Below, piece by piece: positions 43,101-55,100 of a stretch of DNA of 64,000 nucleotides; the first letter of the stretch is position 1; every line of letters begins with the position of its first letter. The stretch is from Parelaphostrongylus tenuis (taxonomy: Eukaryota; Nematoda; Chromadorea; Rhabditida; Metastrongylidae), in assembly GCA_019055375.1 (NCBI GenBank), contig JAHQIW010004486.1, positions 186,001 to 250,000 on the forward strand, given 5' to 3'. The notes below the pieces were generated by a model. That model was not told the DNA's origin. It saw only the letters and a program-made list of their open reading frames with translations, and did not search any database. The position numbers were made by a program, and so were the translations under genes.

Positions 43101-46100
43101 ACTTCTGAGTGTTCGTCAGATGGGCTGGAATGTGTCCTAGCAACTGGGATGTTATTTAAGTTAAGAACCATGCTATCCTGTCCGTCGGTCCGCCTACACA
43201 GCTGATGATGGGTCTAACTTTGAATATAGATGGATCGTTAGACATTAGATCATCACTGGATTCTAACTTATCCAAGTATAAGCTGTATAAGCGGTGAGTA
43301 TGTTGAGAGTTGATTTTGTGCTTGATGCGATTGAAATCTAGGTCTCGTGATTCCTTTTAAAGGAGTAACGGAGGTGTTTGACTGTTTGGACTGCGGACAA
43401 TTTGACCTTTCCATGCTCTGAAGAAGGTGAACTGCCGAAACGTCAGCTGTTGAATAAAGTTTATTGTAACACCTCGTGTTTTGCTCAAAGAAGAAAGTTA
43501 GGAATTATATTGAAGCATGCCGAGGTTAACAGACAGTCGGTGTTGGGAACTATCACCAACCTCGAGTCGCTCAGGAGGAAAATTTTTGAGCTCTACATAT
43601 GCTGATTGGGCAGATCGATGAGCAACCAAGATAGGCCTATTATGCATTCAGTCACGCTTGATGATGCTAAATGAAATTTAACACATAATACATCCCTCAG
43701 AAATTGATCAGCGCCGAACGCTTGATCCATTATATTGGATTGTAGCATAACTTCTTTCGAATTCCGAAACTTTTCTCAATTTAATGGTTGTTATTCATAA
43801 AATCTGTTGATTATATTATAATTCTCATCATGATCAATGAAATGAAACCATTTGTTGGAAAGATTAGGTGGTCCCCTCCAGAGAACAATAAGATTGAAGA
43901 TCAAAGAAGTCGGTGATGCTTCTTTGAGCTGGTTGTAGTTGATTACGTAGTCCGCTGGTAGTCCGCAGATTATTCCCCAGAGCCCAGAAGAGGTGATAGT
44001 CCACTGGGTCAATATTGGGGGCCCAAGGTGAATCTGGTGTCGCGGTCCAGCTGTTTCAAAAAAATGTGTCGAGTTGACATTGCACTCTAAGGTCAAGTAA
44101 AAACTTTCCCAACATACTACATTCTCTTCGCAGTAACCCATTTCAAACAGGAAAAATCAAATAAAACAATAGTGCGAAAGAAATTATAGAAATAATCCAA
44201 TATTTTAAGCAAATTCACCTCCACGTAAAAATGAAGTAGTTGATTAGATCTCAGTCACTTCGAAACAAACATTTTGTAGCGCATAGTTTACAGTAAATTT
44301 TTGAGAGAAAAAAATCAGCAGAAGGCAGAGAAGTCCAACATACAGAGTATTAAACTATGACCACCGTAGGATAGAGTTAGGTTGACTATGGGGTGACGAG
44401 ATCGCTGGATGAAAAGAGAGCTGATAACTGTTCGTAACAGTCGGACAGATAGTATCAAATTAGAATCATTTAAATTGTTTAGAAAAAGAGAAAGTAGCTG
44501 GGAAGTCGAGCGGCTTGATTAACCCACGAGGAACACTCGTGCATTAGTCTTTTTTGAGCATAAACCAGTTTTTTAAAGACATATTTGATTTTTTTTTTGA
44601 TTTAACGATAACAAAGAGGGAAACGGCCTCTTTCTCTCTACAAGGACTTTTCATAAGAGTGTTGCTTGTCGTTCGGAAGCTTAAATCCCGAGCTACTGCG
44701 CTACATACTCGTTTTTGCTAGCACTTTTACAGGGCTGTATCATTTAAGATAAAATTAATTTCACACACGCCGCATGCTTTTACTATTACTATGCTGAAAG
44801 TGCGAAAATCATATGCACGCGTAGAGAAAACCTTGCACTATTAGAGCCAAACGTTCTATTTGGAGAATTTCTAAAGAAAAGAAAAATTTAAAAATTAACA
44901 ATAAATGCACTCTACATGCGAATTGTCGCAGGGATCTACAGCCAAAAACACACCCTGCCAGCAGATGAGCGGCAAATGTTTTTTAGAGCTAACGAATAGC
45001 TACTTGAATTTGGAATAAAGAGTTCTGTCCTGCGGGAAATATGTGCGGGTGAAACACAAATGTTCTCTTTTTGCCACAGCGCTGTAGAAAGGTATTTTCA
45101 AAAAATAAGCACATGAAGCAGTAGACCGAGGTTTAAGCTTTTGAAGGATTATTAACACTTCTAGATAAGTTCTTCTTCAACGAAAGGGATCGCTTCTTCA
45201 TGTTCTCCCTTCCAACGCAGAAGAACCCATATTTAGACTAAGTTACGACTGATAGTGGTTCGCCAATATTTCAAATCAATTTTCGTTTGCCTCAGATCAG
45301 TTCGGTAGTAATTTGTATTTATCAATGAGCTGGAGAATACGATCCGTCTAAAACGCGGTTCACAGCCATACTAAGCTATGTGTATCAGAGGGTACCTTTA
45401 ACCACTATGCTAAATACGCCGTTATGCCGCGGTACGGTCATATTTCATCACAGTGATTTACCGCATATCCAGAGTGCTGCGATTAGCTGTCGATCAAGGA
45501 GCAACTTTCAAATTCCAATAACTCAAGGCAAATTTGATCAGTGAAATTTCTGCGGTAATGAATTGATTGACCACTTTTCATCTCATCAATGTTTTATAAG
45601 ATGTCGAAGAGTTCTCTTGGCATATTTCAATTTCATGCATTCAACGTACCTTCATCCAGCCAACCAAGAAGATGAATTGTAGTATCGTCATAAATGGAAC
45701 ATAGAGGTCAATCTGAAAGATTTGATGATATAGGAAAGTTTGATCAAATCTTACTTAATCCATAAATTTCCGTATATACACTCAAATCGTTCACAGTTTT
45801 TTTTTTTTTAGTATCGATGACGAACGACTACTGGTGACTGATTTTATTAGTTTAATCAAGAAGCAATCATTGCTGATAATACGATCTATACCCACAATAT
45901 CTCTGTTGCTGGCTTCCTCACTCAGTATGAACTGACGCGATATCAAACAGATTAGGAAATACGTTCGAGTAGCTAGGAAAACAACCTAAACGATATGAAG
46001 CAAAAATCGAATCCATCGTGTCGTAAAATTACCAAGAAGAAATTATCTCACAATAATGGTTAGAGAAATGCAAACCTGAGGATAAGCGATGGGAATCGGA

Positions 46101-49100
46101 ACCCAGTCAAAATTACATAACAGTGCCAAATTTGTACGAAAACTCTTGATTTCCTGAAATTTTCTATCAACAGAAATGATGCAATGAAAAAAAAAACACC
46201 ACATCAATGATACTAAGGAAGCACAAAATAATGAAATCAGTTAATTATTTAGCATTATTAGTAAGGCGTGCGACTATGAAAGAAATTGAGGAACACCTTA
46301 GGCAAATGTTCCACAACCTTATGTAGAAGTGATTTCTAGCGGACTGCATGATGCAAAATATGACTACAAGAATGTTGACACTGGAGCAATGCTTGGAAAG
46401 CGCTGTATGCGTTCGCTTCGCATCATCGAGGCCCTCGTTCTGCCTTTTGCTCAGCTTCCTTTCAATCGTAACTGATGGTCGTTAGCAATTACTCGTCAGC
46501 GGAATAACTTGAAGAGTCCACTGGACCTCAGCCAACCCATTCGTAACAAGCCTTTTCCGTTAGAGAAAGGGTTCTTTTCGTCAACCGGGAGCAAATAAAA
46601 AACCAATCCCATCCGCTGGACAAGAAATTTTCGTAAGAGTGCTAGTATGCTGAAAGATTGCATCTCTGGCTACAGCTACACTTACCCGTTTCTTGAAAAA
46701 CACCTTTTTATAATGCTGTAACATTCAAAATTAGATTGTTTCACACCTGCCGCGCCTTCATTTTTATCACGCGTTTCACTGGATGGAAGCACGAAAAACA
46801 TATGAATGTGTCGAGAACGTCTCGTAATATCTGAGTCAATTGTTTTGTATGGGATTTCTTGCGAAGTGGAGGAAATGTTATCAATTTGAAGCAAGTGCAC
46901 TCTACATGCTTACCCGTCAGAGCATCGATCAAGCACCTAGTTCCGGCCCGTAGGTGGACCGATAAGCAGGCTCGTCGAATATGTGAAGCTCTATCTTATT
47001 TTCTTTGCTACACTGCAGTGAAAGATGGTCGTTTGAAAAAATAAGTACAGCGTTGATCATTGAAACTTATGCTAACGAAAAACTACTGATAATCTGAAGA
47101 AAGAGCTCTGTCCGCTAAGGTGTAAAACACAAATATTTCCTTTCATTACAACGCTATCAAAGAGCTTTTTTTAGAGAAAAACGCATTATTGAGAACTTCG
47201 AGACTTGAGATATCAAAAGAGCACTAGCAGACTAACGAAGGAGTTTTCTCCAGCGAAATATAAGCAAAAAAAAAAAAACTCGTGGCTGTGTGAAACATAA
47301 ATCTATTGTCGAGGTTACATCGTTATAAAAGCGTGTTACAGAAAAGCGGCTGCATGGGGCTCCAGTCAGAGATTCAAACTTTCAAATGATTATTAACACT
47401 CTTTCAAGAACTCCTCCTTTAGCAAATTAGATCAATTTTCGTTTGTTCTCAGACAGCGAAAAAGAACCGTGAAAGCTTTGTAGACTTTTGAACAACATTC
47501 GACAGCCCAAATTTCCGACTTCAAGACTTTTCTTGATTTTGGAAAAAAATTTATGGTAGATAGAATCATGTCTCGCGCTCGACTTGCTTTACAAATAGGA
47601 CATGTGGATGCGTTCCCATCTGAAGCAATTTCCCATTTGATAGCATCATTCTCGGTGATTCTATCATCAGTTATTCATGTATTTTGCACCACTTTGTTCA
47701 TTTGTTTTTGGAAGGTCCTTATAGATGCCGTAAGTGCAAAAAGAAAATTATGTTTCATCCTCTGAACATGGTTCTTGCGTACTATCAGGAGACAAACAAA
47801 AAAAAAATCTTTTTCGCTCAACAAGAGCTTTCCATAAGAGTGTTAGTAATCATTCGAAGGCCTAAATCTATAGCTGTGCTAAATGCCCGTTTTTTGAAAA
47901 AACGTTGTATAACACTGCAGCAGAAAAAAACATGTGTGTTCCAGACACGCATATTCCTTATAGAACAGAACTCTTTCAGAGAATTTCAAGTAATCGTTCG
48001 ATGGCGCATATTTCGACAATTCTAATGCAGTGCTTATTTTCTGGGAAGGCCGTGTCACTGCAATGTAGCAGAGGAAATAGTATTGCGTTCTACATACAGG
48101 GCACATTTGCTTGTAAGCTAATGTGTGCGCTGGATATGTGCTGGACGTCGCTCGATACTGCGCCCGCGACCGATTGATCGCACAGGAGCGTTGCACATGT
48201 GGCGTCGAAATCTTGTTATTTGCTTTGAAATTTTTTTCCTTTGCCTTGAAAGGAACTTTAAGGAAAAAGTATGACTTCAATACTAAAAGATTTTTTCTAT
48301 ACGATTATATGTTTTTGTAGTTTCAGCGAAGTAGGAATAAAAGCGCGCGGCTGATGTAAAACATAACATTGCTTTTGATGCTATAGTGTTATAAAGGAGT
48401 CTTTTCAGAAAACGACCGCCTATTACAAAAGTCATAGATTTAAGCTTCCGTAATTGCTAGGAATCTTACGAAAACCCTTTCACAGCAAAAGGGGTCGTTT
48501 CTTCATTTGTCGCCAGATGACATATAAAAACTATGTATATCTATGTATGGAATATAAGCATGCGCATATATATTATTCAAATATGTATGCATATATATAC
48601 ATATATGAATACATATATGCATATATACACGTATATGTATATATATATATTGGGTCCGTCCACGCACCTCCCTCTTCGAGGGATTCCGCCCGGTTAGTCG
48701 CGAGGGCACGTGGCGCGTGCCCAGGTGGTGGATAGGGGAATAAACGGGAACCAAAAGCGACCGTGTGCTTCCTAGAGACGCAGGTGGATTCAGGGAATGA
48801 GCTCCCTGCTTCTGCAGCGCCGACTTGACAAAAACTCTATTTCTACGAGTCAAGTCGGCCAAAAGCCTGCAATCAAGCAGCTGAGAAGTACATGGGAGGC
48901 GGTTAGGAGTCGCCTCCAACAAATAAGCTCCTCCCGCTCCTCCGAAAGAGACTGTCAAGCTACTCGTGAGTACCCAGCCCCCACTTTTAGAGCCTAGCAA
49001 GCTATACGTTGGGCATCGAATTGCCAAAAACAGTAACAAATATGGGCCTCATTCCTCAGATCCCGAAAGAGCCGCTGGTAGCGCCAGGTAGGACGAGTAC

Positions 49101-52100
49101 GGAGAGGCTGCTAAAATCTCAGAGCCAAACTAGGCTGCTAAGATCGGAACGGACTAAAATGACGATCTGTACTTACAATGCAAGAACCCTTGCTCACGAA
49201 TTCGCTGTAAAAGATCTACTGTTTCAAGCAAGAAGAATAAGGTACGACGTCATTGGCCTGGCTAAGACGAGAAGACGCCATCCTTTTTACGCTGTTTATG
49301 ATAACGGAGAAGAACTGTTCTTTGGAGCATACTATAGCAGAGGTGTCGGCAGCGCTGGCGTCCTCGTCAACTCGAATTTGACCGCGAACATTGATTCGCT
49401 CGAACAACTAACAACACGCATCGGACGATTACGGTGTAAACGATGTGGTTCTATGGCGGCTTTGAAAATCTTCGTTGCTTACGCATCAACATCAAGCTAT
49501 GACAAAGACGATGTCGAAGCATCTATAGGGACCTAGAAAAATTCTCCAGAGAAGATCATACATTCTTCAAGGTCATTGTCGGAGATTTTAACGCAAAAAT
49601 TGGACCTAGAAGAACGTCTGAAGAACGTCACATAGGGACCCACGGACTAGAATGGAATGAACAGGGTGAGAGGCTATCTGAATTTATCATGACGACCCAA
49701 ACCATCCATGGTAACTCGCAATTCCAAAAGCCTCTTTCTCTGCGATGGAAGTGGGAGTCTCCCAATGGAGAGTACCATTACGAAATAGATCACATCATAG
49801 TAAATCGAAGGTTTTGCCTGACCGATGTCGCTGTTGTTCCTAAGTTCTACACGGGATCAGACCATCGCCTCCTTCGCGAAACGTTCCGATTTTCGAGGAG
49901 AGGAGAGAAAGCCGTTAAATTCAAACAACGAAGTCCCAGAACTACCATAAACTGGGATGTATTCAAATCATTAGTCGGCTCTTGGGAAGATACCGTTGTC
50001 GACAACATCGACGAAGAATACGATCGACTTGTTGAATATGTTCACCTTAGCGCTATAAAAGCCGAGAGTCCTAAGGTCACGAAGAGACGCTTGTCTCCGC
50101 AGACACTCGAGCTGATACGTCAACGTGGAATCGCACGAGCTGCAGGCAACCGAAACCTTACGTCCGAACTTGCGAAACGCTGCAGAGAAGCGATAAAAGA
50201 AGACCTCAAAGAGAGAAGAGCAGCAGTTATGGCAGAAGCTGCAGAAGCTGGGAAGAGCATTCGCAAAGCCCAGCGAGGCTTCGCCAACTATAAGACCAAG
50301 ATGATTGCACTCCGATACCCTGACGGGACACTTACAGCTTCCAGAAGGGCTATGGAGAAAATCATCCATCAATACTACTCGGATCTCTTTGCTAGCCATG
50401 TCCTCTTACCGTCATATAAATTGAAAGAGGAAGAATATGTCGTCCCACCGGTCCTCCCTTCCGAAATCCGACATGCTATATCGTCGGTGAAGAACAGAAC
50501 AACACCCGTCCAGACAGGATTAGACCAGAACACCTGAAGAACCTGCCGCCAGTTCTCATCAACACCCTGGCTCGGCTCTTCACTCGCTACCTGTCAGAAT
50601 GCAAGGTCCCTATCAATGGAAAACCAGCAAGACCGTATTGTTGTTCAAAAAGGGAGACCTTCACGACATAGGCAATTATCGCCCAATCTGCTTGCTGTCC
50701 GTTGTCTATAGACTCTTTACTCGAGTCATCCTGAACAGGATTGACAGAACACTGGACGAAGGACAGCCATGCGAACAAGCAGGGTTCGAAAAGGATTTAG
50801 TACCATAGACCACATCCACACGATTACAAGACTCATTGAAGTTTCACGAGAGTACAAACAACCACTCTGTCTCACTTTCATCGATCTGAAGAAAGCCTTT
50901 GATTCAGTGGAAACAGAAGCGGTTATAGAGGCTCTGGATAACCAGGGCGTCCCTACTCGGTACATAATGATCCTTCGTGAGCTTTATAAAGATTTCACGA
51001 CCAAAATATCTCCATTCTACAACAATATCACCATTGACGTAAGGAGAGGGGTTCGACAAGGCGATACAATATTCGCCAAAACTATTCACTGCCACCCTAC
51101 AAAACGCCATGCGAACATTAGAATGGGACGAAATGGGAGTGAAAATTGACGGTCGACAATTAAACCATCTTCGCTTTGCTGACGATATCGTTCTCATAAC
51201 ACCAAACATCAGCCAAGCGGAACGAATGTTGACCGATTTCGATAACGCCTGTGGAAAGATTGGTCTTCAACTGAATCTAACGAAAACAATGTTCAGGAGG
51301 AACGGATGGGTTTCTAATGCCCCATTCACGCTCAACGGAACGACAATCTCCGAATGCTCCAGTTACGTCTATCTAGGTCGTGAAATCAACATGATGAACG
51401 ACCTAGCTCCAGAGTTGAGCAGGAGGAAACGAGCGGCTTGGGGAACGTTCAAGAGCATCGAAGATGTAGTGAAGAGGACAAAGAACATCCGACTCCGTGC
51501 CCACCTTTTCGACTCGACAATTATCCCTGCCATGACGTATGCAGCAGAAACCTGGTCGCTACGTAAGCAGGATGAAAGATCACTTGCCATTATCGAACGC
51601 GCAGTCGAAAGGTCGATGCTAAGAGTATCCCGTATCTCGCAAATGAGAGAAAGGATCCGAAGTTCCGACCTACGTCAACGATCGAACATCAGAGACGCCG
51701 TTCTACACGCCAAGATATCGAAAATAAGGTGGGCCGGACACGTGATGCGCTTCAACGACAACCGATGGCGAGAGCTGTTACCGACTGGATTCCTTGGGAC
51801 ATCAAGCGCTCTATAGGAAGACCATCGACCCGTGTCAGATTTCTTCACGATAGCTATAGAAGAAAGATATGATGCTCAGCGAATACCTAGAGCAAGGAGG
51901 ACCCACTGGGCTACTCTTGCACGCGATAGGGAAAATGGAAGTGCTGCTGGTACCCGCTCGAGTCACTCGACGATCAACGGGACGACAGATGACACGTGAT
52001 AGGTGATAAGATGCGTAAACAGTTCTGATAATTTTTTACAAATATTTTAACAGGTCAAAAAACACGCAGATGAATTCATTCAGCAAAGAATAATTACGTT

Positions 52101-55100
52101 CGTCGAGTCAACAGACATAATGATAAACAAAAACCTTACAACAAAATCTCAAAATTGCCTCTTTTCCATCTACAAATTTATGAACTTGTGCTGAAATTTT
52201 GATACTTGCACATTTCGCACCGCAATTTCGCCCCAAGCGCGCGTCATAGCAGTTCTGAAGGCGTTTGCGCTAGTGTAGCAAATAGCCGACTCCTTTTCTT
52301 TTATTATCAACCACACGAAGTAATCCAATTGGGTGAATTCCGGCGAGTTTGACGGCCAAACTTATTTACCGAAAACTGCCTGGAAACAGGCTTGACATAT
52401 GGTAATCGTTGAGCGGGCCGAAGACGCTAGAGCCCAGTCCTGCCAAAGTGTGAATCTGTCGGTGCCAAAGTGTTGAGTACTCCGAGGCTCCAGTAAGCCC
52501 TGTGAAACGTGCTGCTGATAGCTGGCAGCGTTGATTGTGACATTTCCGTTGTTGAAGACACACGGCGTCTTTTGGGTGGCGCAAATACCGGCCGAGACCA
52601 TCACAGAGGCAGGAAAATGACTGCTGCCTATGGTTTTCGCTATTGTTGACTTCTGCTGATCTTTCCTAAAAAGTTGACTATTCCGCCAATTGTGGAGTGG
52701 TTTGAAATTCAGTATCTTCTCAGCCGTGAAAATCACCTTCGACCATCAAGCATTAGCTAAATAAACGAATCATTCAATTATCCTTCGAAAGCCGTTCTCC
52801 TTTCATCTTTTGCTTCAGAGAGCTAACACGAGCGATGTTATAACCATGTAGCTTCAGCTTGTTTTCAACGTTGTTGCAGACGCTCCACTCACTGACTCCA
52901 TGTTCTACGAGCTATTTTGCGCATCGAATGTTCCGGATTTCGTTGAAGTGGGTGGCGATCTTTTGAATGTTTTTTGGAGTAGACGATGTGGTTTGACGAC
53001 TCTTTGCAAGACGATCCTCAATTCTTCCAGTTTCTCTGAAACGTATCAAGGCTGTGTAGACTATCGCTGATTTGAAACCAGCCACCTTCAACAATTTCGA
53101 ACGTTTTCATTCTCGTCTTGTGCAGCTCAATCATTGCGATACGTTCATTTTAAGATCCATAGTTATAGCGCAAGGGAAAATTAACAAATGAATAAAATGA
53201 TTCCACACCAGAACCAAAGAAAGAACTCGATAAAATTACGTTTATTAATTATTTGTTATATTTATTTCTTTGATCCGCCACAGAGTTTTTCGGTGTGCGC
53301 ATCCTAGTACTCTAGCATTCAGTTCGTTTATCGTCTTTTTCTCGAACGGCGTTAAATACTGGTTGAGGGAATCTCCTTGTAGTCTCGAGGATAGCATTGC
53401 TGTGGCGTTCCATAGGACTGTTGCTGCTGACTGGCGGAGAGTTGGGAGATGGGAGAGGGGGAGTGGAGGGGACTCCACGCGGCCAACATCACAACCACCT
53501 GGCCACGGCGCCACCCCATCCAATAAAATTATCACAATTAATAGAGAATATCATAAAAAAGGCTAAAATTATCAAAATACAAAATTGACAGAACTCTTGC
53601 TGAACTCTATATATATGTATATATATATATATTATGTATATACATACATATAAATATATATATATATGTATATACATACATATAATATATATATATATAT
53701 ATAATTTTTCGCGGTAAATAATTGCGCTTTTAAATGGCGCGGAGCGTAGCGATTTCAGTCGCCATCCAGAAAGGGCGCAATTTGTTATTCAGTTAGAAAT
53801 CTTTTCCCCGTTTTAGAGATTCAAATCTTATGTAGTTGTAGAAGAGACTTTGTCTGTCATCTGAAGAGGATTAGCTTTTTATTTTCAATTTATTTTACCC
53901 AATAAACTGGCTGAAATTTTCAATTAAAGAGTTAACTACCTTAAGTGCCAAAAGTACTTGTGTTGTATAGCGCTCTATAAAGATCTTTCTGGAATCCAAA
54001 CAAGGAATCGAAATCGCCAAGAATTTTTATTCGAATAACCTTTGGATTGTCATAAAAAATCTGGCGAAAAGTCATGCAGAGATGCCAGGTATGCAAACAA
54101 TAAACACCTGACGTAAAACGTGTTTCCTCTTCGCCGATACTACACTGCAGCGAAACGCCGTTTTAGAAATTAAGCCCACTTTCAAAATTGCAGTTTCTCA
54201 AGCTATTGAATGATTACCAAAGCTCTAGTGAAAATCTATGCCTGGAGAAAAAGTTTAACAAACACGAGTGCGCAACGCACCATACACTCCGAGACAAATC
54301 GAAGTTCTCTTGCTGCTCCAGCGCACTTAGAATGTTCGTCTAGAAACCGCTCTACTGTGAGAATAGCTTCAAAAAGAATGTCTGAAGCCTAAGCGACGTT
54401 GGTACGCTAAGGTCATACACCGGTGTTTCGAAGGTCTCGCTCTCCTCGTCAGTGACTCGAGCAACACATTGAGCCTTGCATTGTAGCAAGGAGTGGCGCA
54501 TGTACAGTGTACAGTGACACTGATCCATCACCACTTCTCATTCGATGGATCTTGGCTGGTAGAACAAAACTAATTCATGGCATCGACTGTTTGATCCATG
54601 ACATTGATATGATAACAAAATTGATCCATGACATCGATCAAAAACAGTTGATGCCACGTGAGAATAACATTACATCAGCTATCGAATGACTATAAAAATC
54701 TAGTGAAACAGCTTGCGCGGCGAGGAATTCACAAAAATACTGATGTACCATTTTTGTAGACTTGGTTCCAAAAGAGCCAAGCTGGGACTGTGGTTGATGT
54801 CACATTGTATTACTTGGCCCTCATTGGTTGTTTTGAGCACACGGTATCCCCGCTTACGGGTGACTTTTGAAAGCAGCCGATGCGATTGAAACACGATTAT
54901 AAAAGAGCAAACCAAAGGCCTCGATGGTGTGCTGCGGTCACTCGCTGTTTCAGAAAAGTATAGTCCCGGTTCGAGTCCATTATATCAACATCAGATTCCC
55001 GATTTTGCTTGTATTTCAGCACTCTGGTGGTTATTTAGATCGAAATTACAATTAATGACAAAAATCTAACCGCTTGAATTGAATGAGAACCTAGAAGTGT

